Origin: Mesodorylaimus sp. YZB2_4
Taxonomy: Eukaryota; Nematoda; Enoplea; Dorylaimida; Dorylaimidae
Length of the DNA: 64,000 bases
Assembly (NCBI GenBank): GCA_030248295.1
Contig: JASANH010000770.1
Span: 930,001 to 994,000, forward strand
Direction: 5' to 3'
The notes under the pieces are model-generated. The model was not told where the DNA came from and did not search any database. It worked only from the letters and a program-made list of their open reading frames with translations. Positions 11,310-21,436 of the stretch are shown here, in pieces (within the stretch, counting starts at the first letter, position 1; every line of letters begins with the position of its first letter). The position numbers and the translations under genes were made by a program.

Positions 11310-12848
11310 CCCGTGAGTCATTCATTCTTTATTCATGACCAAATGCATAAAAGCACACTCAAGGATCATGAAACATGCTAAAAACACTACTCCACACACA
11401 AAGGGAAAATGTCATGTCATTGACGAAATTGGCACTTGTCACACCAGGATCTGAACCAGTTTGAAGTACCCCAAGCAACATCCAACGGCACAGTATTCCA
11501 CAAAGTCATTGCCGAGAAAATAAAACATTGCTTATATGACTCAAAGTTATGCCTTGGGACCAATAAATGGTGATCTATGTCATTTAATCGAGCACTAGCG
11601 CGAACAGTATCTGATTTATGCAAGAAACGCGAGTTTGGAAAGTCATGAAGGCCATGATAAAACTTATAAAACTGGCACAACTTCAAGCGCTTCCTTCTAC
11701 AATAAAGACTACTCCAACCTGCCTTTGCTAATCCATCCTCATAAGAAATTCTAAAATCATTCAAATATAACCTCAGAGCGTAAAAATGTGCGCGCTCTAA
11801 TTCATCAACGTCCTTTTTCAACGTCGGGTCCCAGCATGCTGCCCCATACTCTAGCACAGAGCGAATTCACGTATTATAAACTTTTCCTAAAACACGCGGG
11901 TCCACGTGCCTGCCAAGCCTTCTTCTCAATGCCCCTATTAGCCTTGCGAACTACGTTAGACACATGAGCACTAAACTTCATATTAGAATCAAAAAGTACG
12001 CCAAGATATACTACCTCATCCCTGAACTCCAGTTTGTGACCTCGTAAGAGTAACGAGGGTTGATAAGGCAGCTTACCATGGCCATACCGAAAGATGATCG
12101 CTTGCGATTTATCGAGATTGAAATCGAGACCAGCGGACTCGACCCATGATGAGACGTAATCAATCGCTGGTTGTAGTAGCCGCTCCGCATCTTGCAATAA
12201 TTTCGGTGCGGCGAACATGCCAGTATCATCTGCGTATCCCTGAAAATGGATTTCCGGAAATCGATTCTGGAAGCCGCATAATAATGAGTCAATGAAAGAA
12301 ACGAAAAATAAGGGCCCCAGTATGCTGCCCTGAGGCACTCCAGACGCAGCATGCACAATGTCTGAAGAACAGTCGTCCACGACAACCCGCTGACTACGGT
12401 CAGATAAATAAGAGGAGAGCCAACGAATAAGCTTCGACGGTACGCGATGCTCAAATTGGAGACGACGTAGCAGCAGAGTATGAGGGACTTGGTCGGAGGC
12501 TTTCTTAAAATCGAGGAAGACACCGATGACGAATTTGCAGGATTTTGAATTCAATGAGTCATGAATAAACTGGCTGGCTGAGATCAATGCACTGTTTGTA
12601 CCACGGCGCTTGCAGAATCCATGTTGATGAGAGGATATACGAATATGAGATCGGAGCAATTGGTTAACATGACATTCAGGTGTGAATGGGCGAACTTGCA
12701 TCATATAAACCAGCCGAGCTCCCAATATATGTACAGTACACAAGTGATGTGCCCAACACGAGGCCGGTGGAGTGTGGTATTTGGATAGTATATTTAGAAT
12801 CTGCACCCTGCTAGGCAGACACGCGTCAGCATCTCTTTGTGACCGCAA
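11310..12848 (-). mobile_element. 5'-truncated non-LTR retrotransposon (Jockey/CR1-like RT), copy 1
   Basis: On the minus strand, 12848-11874 encodes a reverse transcriptase with motifs DFKKASDQVPHTLLL, SGVPQGSILGPLFFVSFIDS and the catalytic YADD (GYADDTGMF). After a frame break near 11870, a second frame (11857-11417) continues with the conserved downstream region (LEYGAACWDPTLKKDVDELE). No endonuclease domain is present, so the 5' end is missing. The 3' end near 11310 is a short A/T-rich tail resembling ATGAATAAAGAATGAATGA. The frameshift makes this copy inactive. It is homologous to the copy at 14640-22622. Confidence 0.88.
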
Positions 12849-14320
12849 CGTAATCGTGTGCGCGGTCTAGGCAAATCGCGCATATGCGTACATTACATAC
12901 GAATACAGCACTGTGCTTGATTCTAACCTCGGCTATCCGAAAAGCTCTATTGATATATTTTTGTCTTTGTTGGGCCCGGACTCCAAGGCCTAGAATACAT
13001 TTGAAAGATGTACTGTAGACATGCTTTGTTTATCAGCTGTATTACAACAGTACATACTTTGACGATGCAAACACCTTCTCTAGAAACCGGAAAAGTGATT
13101 TGTAAATGTACGCCTTGAAGACTACCTCAGTTAGGGATATTTTTTCCAGGGTGAGTCATGAAGCGTGCTCTGTGATAATGATACATGTTTTCATGGTTTT
13201 AGCGAGCTGTGTTTTTATTTCTAGTGGATATCGCAGAATCCGACTCCCTTGTTTCTTACCTTATGACTTTCCTTCTCATCCTAAGCTTAGGTTTATTAGT
13301 CTGGTATTTCCTCGATTGCGATTGCACCGCCATCGAACAAGAACTCGTTTCTGTCCAGCGTGTTTTCTAAGCGTGCGACCCCCATACCCGTACGTACGCA
13401 CGGCCAGTGCTCTGCGCATGGCTATACTATATGTGATTTATCACATATAGTATAGCCATGGCTCTGCGGCCGCGCACACGCTTTCATTGCAGTCGCAAAC
13501 GGTCGCTGCCGCCAGCTTTGACGCCTAGCATTGCACCGATTCGAAACATGAGTATTCCAGCCATTGCTTCACATACTGTACACTATGTTGGGGAGAGCGA
13601 CGGGGCCGGCAGCGTGCCGTGTATACCAGTTGAAGTGTAATGTCGAGCAGCTGTCAGAATCTCCTTTATGCGATCAAAGTCGGGACTGGAAGTGCATCGC
13701 GCTCCATTGCGCTCTATTACTCATGCGCCCTTTCTCTGCGACGAGCGGGTACAGGTGCAACAGGAAATTCGGTGTCGGTTGAGACCTGATGATACTGGCA
13801 CGAAGTCGTGATGTCACGATGTTGGGAAATGACATATCAGCACATCCCCTGAACGGTGTGATCGAAAGGGCAATCCTAGGTATGAGCATAAAGCAGGATC
13901 TTACATCTTGTCTGACCGGGTCAATATGTTCGATCTGACGCAACTAGTACTTCTAAATAAAGCCGAGTTTCGAAGTATTAGGTATGAACCGTGCGGAGGA
14001 ACGGATCCACTTCTAGCCAGATGGAAGTGAGCTGTCTGCATGAACGTAACTACACAACAACTTCAGCCCAATAGTATCCCGTTTTGTTCGTTAATGACGG
14101 AATCGGAACATGTGCAGAAAGCGGCATCGCCGGTCATTTTCGACCTGTCGCTGCTTGAACAGGCTTTGGCGTTTCGAATATTAGTCATTTCAGCAATAGT
14201 AATATTAGCATTTTCCGTCTTTGCGCTGCGAAAATCCTGCTCGCAGGATGCTACAATGGGAGGAGGGGTTTGGCGGAAGTAAGGTAAGTGAGACCGATTC
14301 CAGCGGCAATTGTACGTTAA
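12849..14320. other. Intergenic region with a small palindrome
   Basis: No gene is supported. Open frames at 13106-13450 and 13674-13943 show no domain. A frame at 14040-14282 contains a hydrophobic stretch (ILVISAIVILAFSVFALRK) but has no other support. The 44-bp palindrome at 13417-13460 is listed separately. Confidence 0.4.
13409..13468. repeat. 44-bp perfect palindrome flanked by 8-bp direct repeats
   Basis: Arms of 20 bp at 13417-13436 and 13441-13460 are exact reverse complements around a TTTA loop. GCTCTGCG lies directly on both sides (13409-13416 and 13461-13468), as after an insertion that duplicates 8 bp. Confidence 0.8.
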
Positions 14321-14324
14321 TACC

Positions 14325-14636
14325 CGCCGTAGCAGAGGAGATTAGAGAAAACGCATAGAAAACGCCCGTTTATCGAACTTCCCTTCCTAGAACGTCCGTT
14401 AGCTGCTCGCCACTGAAAGCACTTTTTCCTTTTAGGAACATCGCCTACCCGTTGAGCCAAAGCACTTTTATAGCTTTTCCTCAACAGCAATTCCAAATTG
14501 AACCACCTACTGGCACGAAGAAGCGAAGTGTCAGAGTGGCGCCATAGATATCTCGTGTGAGTGGCAGAAAAGTGAAAGATTTCAAGAGCGTTGCCCGAGC
14601 TCAAAAAGGGATTTTCATCAATTGCTATTTCTCTCC
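14325..14636 (-). repeat. Dispersed repeat R2, copy 1
   Basis: On the minus strand this shares GAAATAGCAATTGATGAAAA, a middle block and CAACGGGTAGGCGATGTTCC with the plus-strand copy at 31430-31690. Both copies carry a similar but broken open frame. The nature of the family is unknown. Confidence 0.6.
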
Positions 14637-14740
14637 CAATCAGTGCTTGCGCATGTGAAGCGGTGACAGTGCACCCGTCACCGCTTCACAATTCATTCAT
14701 GACTCTCTCAACGCCAAAAAATGCAAGTACGTGGAGGGCG

Positions 14741-14902
14741 TGTAGTATGTTCACCCGCCACGCGCCAAGCGACTTTACTAGACGGCGACCCGGGACAAGA
14801 CTACTTAGTTAGTCCACATCGGCACACACTACGAGACCAGACACAAAAGGTTGAATGGCATGATTAGAACCAGTTATAAGTAAACATCACGTTATCACTA
14901 CA
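14741..14902 (-). repeat. 3' LTR of the Gypsy element
   Basis: 162 bp starting TG and ending CA on either strand, matching 21275-21436 except for two visible substitutions near 14877-14884. The tract just inside it is only weakly purine-rich, so the polypurine tract is not obvious. Confidence 0.9.
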
Positions 14903-14971
14903 TCACACCCTCACACGTCCCCGTGTGACGCAAAAAAAAAGAAACGAGAAAGGAAAAAAAAAACAAACAAA

Positions 14972-15961
14972 TCACCATAAGTCACGCTTGGACCGATGAC
15001 GTCGATCATGTTGGGCACGAGGAAGTGTCTGAGTCGAATAGGGCGAACGTGGTCTTGATGAGCGGAAACGATCGTAACGTGGTGGAGGGCTGGGCGCGGG
15101 TGTGGACTGGCGGCGAGCTCGAGGTCTGGATCGGGACCGTGATCGTGATCGCGTTCGGGACGAGGCACGTAGCTGTGCGCTACGAGCGGGCTGTACGGTA
15201 TCTCTGACAGGAGGACCCAATCGAAGGAAGACTGACCCTTCCCGTCGCCTACCAGGTGTAGTCACGGCAGGAGACGTCGCTCGCCCGTCGGGCGTGTCAT
15301 CGAGGACGACATCCACTGTACCCAACGACGAGCAATCTGAACAGACTTCGACATCCTCGAGAAACTGTAGTGATCCATCCGCCTGAGAATGATCACGCAC
15401 CTGATCCGACAGGGATTGATATTCACGCTTCCGCACCCGACTTCGGACTAGGCGTGGAATGGCTTCACGTCGGACCATGCCCTGGAATGCCAAGAATCGT
15501 TGACACAGCATATTAAATCGAGAAACAGACAAATTCGCCTCCTAAAATCGACAAGCTGCCCACACGTAATAAGAGTGCTCGAAGGCTCGGAGTTGTCCCA
15601 GGGAGAGCCTCGAGTTATCAAAATCCCGCAGAGTACGTATGGCAGGGGACCTATAGAACTGATGAGACTCCCGCAATAAAGCCTTTTCCCGCTGAGAAAG
15701 CCTATCACCCTCCAAAGGCAGTTCCCAAAATTCTGGAAACCTCGGGTCCAAATCACTCTCGGCTGGGCCCACCAAGGGCGGCATAGAATGAGCTAACTGA
15801 GGCGCCTTCACTGGCACCCCCGACGGCTCCCTGTGATGAGTACAGTTGACTAACAAAGCTCGGCCCAGACGATCCGAAGCAAAACTCGATTCGCCTCCCA
15901 GGCGTCGTCCAGGAGACCCAAATCGATGCCACCGTTCCTGACACCGCCACCGAAAACTCAT
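14972..15961 (-). pseudogene. Gypsy ORF3: SR-rich protein interrupted by one in-frame TAG
   Basis: The frame runs about 330 codons from an ATG at 15961, with a single TAG at 15542-15544 separating an N-terminal part (139 codons) from the rest. Sequence on both sides reads as one helical, Arg-rich region (FEHSYYVWAACRF then EANLSVSRFNMLCQRF), which suggests a lost sense codon or readthrough. The C-terminal part holds a true RS tract (RTRSRSRSRSRPRARR) followed by more Ser/Arg/Pro. It occupies the position of env in other Gypsy elements, but I see no signal peptide or membrane segment. A good acceptor (TTTTGTTTTAG) lies 2 nt before the ATG, suggesting expression from a spliced RNA. The function is unknown; nuclear or RNA binding is only an inference from the RS tract. 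Confidence 0.65.
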
Positions 15962-16138
15962 CACTAAAACAAAACGCAAAAACGAGGAGCTCGTTAAACA
16001 ATTAGGGTGGAAACAGGGCCCTCACAACCAAACATCGTAATTCAGACTAGAAAGAAAAAAAAACGTTAGCAGTGGACAGACAGAAACCCGGTGCAAAACA
16101 AATAGACACAAAACAGAACGCAAGACCATGCCACTGGT

Positions 16139-19100
16139 TCAGTCGCTTGCATCAATGTCCGCTCGACGTGCTTGCGCTGCGGCGAACTCCTCCAACTGAG
16201 CCATGGCTGTGCGAACCGCCTTTTTCTGAGAAGCATGCATCGCCTTTGTCTCGAAATATGGCTCGATGTCTTTCAGGTGCACAAAAGCCTGGCGATCACG
16301 ATCATTGAAAAAATAAACTAATATCCAAGGACCCTTTGTACGCGGTTTTGGACCTTTGGCTTCCGACTCTGGCAGTACACGAGCAGGCCACCAAGGAATA
16401 TATTTGAGTTTAGCCCACACCAAAGAGCCAGGTACTAATTGCGAAGTCTGCCCACCGGGCGTGGTATTCGGGTCGTGACTCTTCGATTCCTCGATGTCCA
16501 CCCACTGATCGTTCTCAGATTCTGGATCGTCCTCCGGACGTCCTGACACTGACCCCCGATATAGTTGCAAGTGATTCACGTGAATGAGCTTGTCAGCGCC
16601 AGCCCAAAGCAACGGACGAATGCATGCGGTCACTTGCGATGGCATTGCGACAATACGATATGGACCCGAAAAACGATCACATAGTTTGGCAGACAAACGT
16701 CGTGGTGCTGCATTCCTCCTAAGCATGACCAATGAACCGACTTTAAAAGGAATTTCGTGGGCTGCTCTGTTATACTGGTTAGCCTGCTGTTCCTGAGCTG
16801 CGGAAATCGATTTGCGCACTTCGGTGTAAGCATCGGCTAAACGCTTTTTCAACTGCACTACATAGTCGCGGGCTAAATATTGCTGTGAGTCATCCGAACC
16901 AAAGGCGCTATCGAATGGAAACGGCAAGTCACGGCCATAGACCAGTGTGGCTATTGAGTAACCCGTGGATGAGTGCACACTCGAGCGAAAGGCAAATAAG
17001 GCAACCGGAATGAATAAGTCCCAATCTTCCTGATGCGCACTCGCGTAGACTGCAATGCTGTCGATCAAAACCTTGTTATACCGTTCGACTTGTCCATCGC
17101 ACTGTGGGTGATATGCTGTAGTGGATAACTTACGGATGTCCAGAAAGCGACAAATACCACGAAACAGATCGGATGTGAATTGAGACCCCAAATCAGACAA
17201 AACTGTACGCGGGCATCCAAAGCGACAAATAATATGCTCCACGAAAATCTGTGCGATGGTTTCAGTCCTGCAATCAGGCATTGCGACTGCTTCCGGCCAC
17301 TTTGTAAATGCATCGATGAGCACTAAGATGTACTGATTGCCAGCGCGTGTAGTTGTCATTGGTCCAACGATATCCAAACTGATACGTTCGAATGGATTAC
17401 CCACTGGGATCGAAACCAAAGGTGCTTTCCCCCACTTATGCGGCGACTTACGACGAGCACAAATCAAACAAGTACGGCAGTAGTTGTGCACATCCTTACG
17501 CATCGATGGCCAGTAGACACGGTCCATAAGACGAGTCAAGGTGCGTTCTTCTCCCATGTGACCCGCCAGAGGATCGTTTTGAAATGCTGCCAAGACTTCC
17601 TGCTTCAGACTGGACGGTAAGGCAAGAACTGAGCCTGTGATATTACGAGATTTGCGACGGCGCGGAAAACAAAAACGAAGAACTGAGCCCCTATCTCCCT
17701 GCAGAAAGTATGACTCTGCCAGCTTCGCCAGTTCCTCTCTCTCCCCTTCAACGCAGGTACCAGCCTCCACAAAATCGATAATACGCTTCAAAAATGGATC
17801 TTCTTCTTGCTCTCTTCGCAGCACTGTATCATCCAAGAATGCCAATTCGTCCTCCGCCACGCGCTCTTCCCCGTCCTCTCTGACTGATGTACCCAAACCT
17901 ATAGGTGCCAGCGTTGCATGGGTGGTACCCGAGATCATGCGAACCATGCTCGAAGAAGGCTCCACAGTAGGAAGGCGAGACAATGCGTCCGCGTGACCCT
18001 GAGCTGTACCAGGACGATAAAGGACTTGGAAATCATAGCCTTGCAACTGCTCAATAAATCTGCCCCAGCGAGGGCTATCTTCAATCTCCTTGGTCGTATG
18101 CCACGCCGTCAATGCTCGATGATCAGTGAAAACCAAGAAAGGGCGCCCATACAGATAAGTTCGAAATTTCTTGATACCAAAGAACACAGCCAATGCTTCT
18201 CTGTCGGTAGTGCTGTAGTTCCTCTCCGCCGTAGTCAATGTTCGTGAGGCGTACGCGATCACCCACCAGATGTTTGGTTCTCCAGGTTGGTACTGTTCTA
18301 AAATGGCACCTAACCCAGCTCCGGACGCATCAGTGCTCAATGCAAATGGAAGCTCGAAATTCGGAAAGCGAAGGATTGGCTCAGAAAGTAGAATATCACG
18401 CAAGGCCACAAATGCCGAGGCACAGTCCTCAGTCCACACGAAAGGCACACCCTTCTTGGTCAGTTGATACAGCGGAGCGGCGACCACAGAAAACCCTTTG
18501 ATAAACCGACGATAATGATTGACTAAACCCAAGAAAGACGAAACGTCGCCAGGTGACTTCGGTACTGCCATATCACGCAATGGTGTCGTGGTCTCTGGGT
18601 CAGGGCAAATCCCAAGCTTTGAAACGATGTGACCCAAAAATGGTACTTCAGCCTGCGCAAAACTGCACTTGCTTGGTTTGAGTTTCAGGTTGGCACCACG
18701 AAGACGGTTAAAGACTAATTGCAGATCTTCAAAATGTTGTGCTACCGACTGAGAGAATATGATGAGGTCGTCCAAATAAGCCAATATTTGACGCCAACTC
18801 AACCCCGCCAAGAGAAAGTCAACAGCCCGGTCAAATGTTGCTGGTGCATTAGCTAAGCCAAATGGCATTCGTGTCCACTCGTACAAGCCATCTTCGCAGA
18901 TGAACGCGGTCTTCTCGCGTGACTTTGGATCCAATGGTATCTGCCAATAACCTGACTGCATGTCACAAACACTGAAAATGACGCTGCCTTGCAACTTGTT
19001 CAAAAGAGTCTCAATGTGAGGTAGCGGGAAAACGTCCTTCTTGGTGACGGCGTTCAACCAGCGATAATCCACGCAGAAACGCCAGGAGCCATCAGCTTTC

Positions 19101-19396
19101 TTGACTAGAAGAGTCGGGGACGCCCACGGACTGCAAGAGTGAGTCAAGACACCATTCTTGAGGCCTTCTTCAACTTGACGACGTATTTCCTCTTGTTTGG
19201 CCTGCGGAACCCGGTATGGCTGTCGTTTGACTGGTGCAGCATCTCCTGTGTCAATGTAATGATGGACGCCTGGCATACACCCCAAATCCTTATCCGACTC
19301 AGCAAAGATGTCTGCGTTTTGACACATCATGTCCACGAAGGCTGCTTGCTCTTCATCTGTTAGACATGCTGTAGAAATGTTAAACTTTGAACGCAA
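16139..19396 (-). CDS. pol: Gypsy pol: reverse transcriptase, RNase H, integrase, C-terminal PWWP domain
   Basis: The frame has about 1,085 codons. RT has VCDMQSGYWQI (Asp about 145) and YLDD (about 207-210). RNase H has STDASGAG (Asp about 356), TDREAL and FTDHRAL. The integrase zinc finger region (GHMGEERTL...YCRTCLIC) keeps one His and both Cys, but the first His appears as Gln. The catalytic core is DD35E: D675 (SLDIVGP), D735 (SDLGSQF) and E771 (GQVERYN). A GPY/F module follows (FSGPYRI). After a polar linker comes a PWWP-type domain (about 990-1050) with SLVWAKLKYIPWWPARV and WILVYFFNDRDRQAFV, then a helical tail. No protease domain precedes RT; the DTG near residue 50 belongs to the conserved RT leader. 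The frame overlaps the end of gag, so frameshifting would be needed. Confidence 0.93.
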   Translation of the reverse strand: MRSKFNISTACLTDEEQAAFVDMMCQNADIFAESDKDLGCMPGVHHYIDTGDAAPVKRQPYRVPQAKQEEIRRQVEEGLKNGVLTHSCSPWASPTLLVKKADGSWRFCVDYRWLNAVTKKDVFPLPHIETLLNKLQGSVIFSVCDMQSGYWQIPLDPKSREKTAFICEDGLYEWTRMPFGLANAPATFDRAVDFLLAGLSWRQILAYLDDLIIFSQSVAQHFEDLQLVFNRLRGANLKLKPSKCSFAQAEVPFLGHIVSKLGICPDPETTTPLRDMAVPKSPGDVSSFLGLVNHYRRFIKGFSVVAAPLYQLTKKGVPFVWTEDCASAFVALRDILLSEPILRFPNFELPFALSTDASGAGLGAILEQYQPGEPNIWWVIAYASRTLTTAERNYSTTDREALAVFFGIKKFRTYLYGRPFLVFTDHRALTAWHTTKEIEDSPRWGRFIEQLQGYDFQVLYRPGTAQGHADALSRLPTVEPSSSMVRMISGTTHATLAPIGLGTSVREDGEERVAEDELAFLDDTVLRREQEEDPFLKRIIDFVEAGTCVEGEREELAKLAESYFLQGDRGSVLRFCFPRRRKSRNITGSVLALPSSLKQEVLAAFQNDPLAGHMGEERTLTRLMDRVYWPSMRKDVHNYCRTCLICARRKSPHKWGKAPLVSIPVGNPFERISLDIVGPMTTTRAGNQYILVLIDAFTKWPEAVAMPDCRTETIAQIFVEHIICRFGCPRTVLSDLGSQFTSDLFRGICRFLDIRKLSTTAYHPQCDGQVERYNKVLIDSIAVYASAHQEDWDLFIPVALFAFRSSVHSSTGYSIATLVYGRDLPFPFDSAFGSDDSQQYLARDYVVQLKKRLADAYTEVRKSISAAQEQQANQYNRAAHEIPFKVGSLVMLRRNAAPRRLSAKLCDRFSGPYRIVAMPSQVTACIRPLLWAGADKLIHVNHLQLYRGSVSGRPEDDPESENDQWVDIEESKSHDPNTTPGGQTSQLVPGSLVWAKLKYIPWWPARVLPESEAKGPKPRTKGPWILVYFFNDRDRQAFVHLKDIEPYFETKAMHASQKKAVRTAMAQLEEFAAAQARRADIDASD

Positions 19397-20948
19397 TCTG
19401 CTGCTTGCAATACTTGCATCCCCCAGCTAGAGCGACTCGACGCGGACAATCCCGCTGCAAATGATCGCCATTGCAGATAAAGCAGCGTTTGACCATTTCA
19501 GTGTGTCGAGGTGACTGAGAAGAATGCCCTTTACCTACAAATGCTCCAAATTGAGCGGGTGGATTATATGAAGGTGGCCAGATCGGCTTCGATGCAGAGG
19601 GAGCGTTATTCAAATATGATTCCCAATGTCGAGCAGACTTGATCAATTCGTCCAACGTATAATTATCGCCCATTCGATCCTGAGCTACCTTATCTGCTAT
19701 CTCCGCTCGTAGGTTCACGCGCATCGCATCACGAATCATCTTATCCCGTGCAGGGGATGGAACATCAGGGTACGCCTTTGACGCGAGTGTTTGAAGCTGG
19801 GACGCGAATTCCTGAACCGATTCTGTTACACCTTGCTTCCTATTACGAAAAGCGTCCACCCGTGTCTGCTCTGTGTCTTCCCGAATATACAACCGACGCA
19901 AGCGAGTGCGAACCACGTGCCAAGTTGACCGCTCTTTATGTGGCCACTCCGAGAAATCGATCAATGGTTGACCCCGCAAGTACAGATACAAACCGCGGAC
20001 ACGATCGTCGTCGGACCAATCCATCATGATCGCGCCATTCTCATAGGCCACCAACCACGCGCGGAAGTCCTGTGTCGGTAAATTCTCGAATGGAGGAACC
20101 TCTGGCTTGATTGGACGAAACGGTCTTGGCGCCACAGGTGCTGCGACGGACCGAGATGATAATGCCGCGCCCTCCGGGCGTGAATACACTACTTCAGGCT
20201 GGAGAGCGGGACGACTGTCTGGGAATGGAATTGGATGGGCGTGTTCCCTGTTATTCGACAAACGACTACTGCACGAATCAGCATCCTGCCGTTGTGCTAA
20301 GCGAGCCTCCAACTCCCGAATCTTTCCTTCCAGTTCCTGCTGCCTACGGTGAGCGCAATGCAACTCATTCAGATGACGAATATTTTCTTCGATTGAGGGA
20401 CGAAGCTGCTCTGCGTCACGACGAGTGATCGGCGGTGTATCACGCAACAGATTACGGTTCTGAGGTATCTGAAACCGCGCATCTGGGACAGGATCACCTT
20501 CCAGAGTAGACAAATCGAACTGAGCGGACCCTCGATCACCGCGATTAGGTTGTGTACTACGGCCACCGTTCAAGTCGCGCGCTGACTGCTGCGAAGTAGG
20601 GACGCCTACACCCGCGGGAGATGTAGCCTGCGAGGGGGGATCCGTATACAGAATAGGAAATCTACACCCGTCCAAAAATGCATCGTCGACGGGAGAGTTT
20701 GGGTTGAGCTGCTTCAACTGAATGCGAAAATACGCGCGAATACGACAGATAAGCTCATCGCGTCCCACGCGTGACTGATCCAACAGATTGTCCATCGAAA
20801 TGTCTTTATGCAGACAGAAATTCACCAGGTACCGCAAAGGCAGGTCACTCAGATCCCGAAGAGCATACTCCCGTGCCAAGTCAACACTATCACGACCAAT
20901 AACTACATTCGACTGGTCCGCCACCTCCGGCGGTGCATCGGTCGCCAT
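19380..20948 (-). CDS. gag: Gypsy gag polyprotein
   Basis: This frame has 522 codons from an ATG. A capsid-like region in the middle contains FRAWLVAYENGAIMMDWSDD and a retrotransposon-gag segment with TRVDAFRNRKQGVTESVQEF. Near the C-terminus is a CCHC-type zinc knuckle (CFICNGDHLQRDC) and the start of a second one (CKYC) that is cut short before the stop. Pol begins in another frame over the last few codons. The truncated second knuckle together with the absent protease points to a deletion at the gag-pol junction. Confidence 0.88.
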   Translation of the reverse strand: MATDAPPEVADQSNVVIGRDSVDLAREYALRDLSDLPLRYLVNFCLHKDISMDNLLDQSRVGRDELICRIRAYFRIQLKQLNPNSPVDDAFLDGCRFPILYTDPPSQATSPAGVGVPTSQQSARDLNGGRSTQPNRGDRGSAQFDLSTLEGDPVPDARFQIPQNRNLLRDTPPITRRDAEQLRPSIEENIRHLNELHCAHRRQQELEGKIRELEARLAQRQDADSCSSRLSNNREHAHPIPFPDSRPALQPEVVYSRPEGAALSSRSVAAPVAPRPFRPIKPEVPPFENLPTQDFRAWLVAYENGAIMMDWSDDDRVRGLYLYLRGQPLIDFSEWPHKERSTWHVVRTRLRRLYIREDTEQTRVDAFRNRKQGVTESVQEFASQLQTLASKAYPDVPSPARDKMIRDAMRVNLRAEIADKVAQDRMGDNYTLDELIKSARHWESYLNNAPSASKPIWPPSYNPPAQFGAFVGKGHSSQSPRHTEMVKRCFICNGDHLQRDCPRRVALAGGCKYCKQQIAFKV

Positions 20949-21274
20949 GCTGGCGTGAGTATCACAACTATTCGAGGATGGTGGAGATACGCCAAAAACA
21001 AGCTGCCAATAGTCCAGTGCGTGACGGTGAGGTGACGCTCCCCAAAACGCTACGCCTCAATCGCTGGCCTACACTCAAGTAAGAAAACTTGTGTTACCTG
21101 GAAGGCGTCAGACACTGTCCCGATATAGAACGATTGAGGTTGGTGACTTGGCCGTGCGAACGTCCAATCTGCTCAATCTGCTCGTTCGATCAATTGATCG
21201 GCCCCCGGCCGTCGGATGGTTTCACATCAAAAGAAAAGAGAAAAAAAGGCAGCAAACGTGGGCCGACGCACCAG

Positions 21275-21436
21275 TGTAGTATGTTCACCCGCCACGCGCC
21301 AAGCGACTTTACTAGACGGCGACCCGGGACAAGACTACTTAGTTAGTCCACATCGGCACACACTACGAGACCAGACACAAAAGGTTGAATGGCATGATTA
21401 GAACCAGTTATGAGTAATCATCACGTTATCACTACA
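21275..21436 (-). repeat. 5' LTR of the Gypsy element
   Basis: 162 bp, nearly identical to 14741-14902. The reverse strand enters the leader with CTGGTGCGTCGGCC, which can serve as a tRNA primer site. Confidence 0.9.

Larger units (their letters stand above)
14741..21436 (-). mobile_element. Ty3/Gypsy LTR retrotransposon with PWWP-integrase and extra ORF
   Basis: Two 162-bp LTRs (TGTAGTATG...ATCACTACA) enclose gag, pol and a third ORF, all on the minus strand. The target duplication is GGCG (14737-14740 and 21437-21440), and the flanks rejoin a LINE reading frame. A putative primer-binding site starts TGGTGCGTCGG one base inside the 5' LTR (about 21273). The LTRs differ at about 2 of 162 positions, so the insertion is recent. 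No protease segment is visible between the gag zinc knuckle and RT, so this copy is probably non-autonomous. Confidence 0.93.

Noticed and set aside
12011-12523. Second long frame within the LINE copy
   Set aside because: It is an overlapping shadow of the reverse transcriptase frame, without motifs.
19220-19290. DTG in early pol as an aspartic protease active site
   Set aside because: The triplet belongs to the conserved RT leader (HHYIDTGDAAPVKRQPYRVP), and there is no protease-sized domain around it.
17637-20352. Plus-strand open frames across the Gypsy element
   Set aside because: They are antisense shadows of gag and pol.
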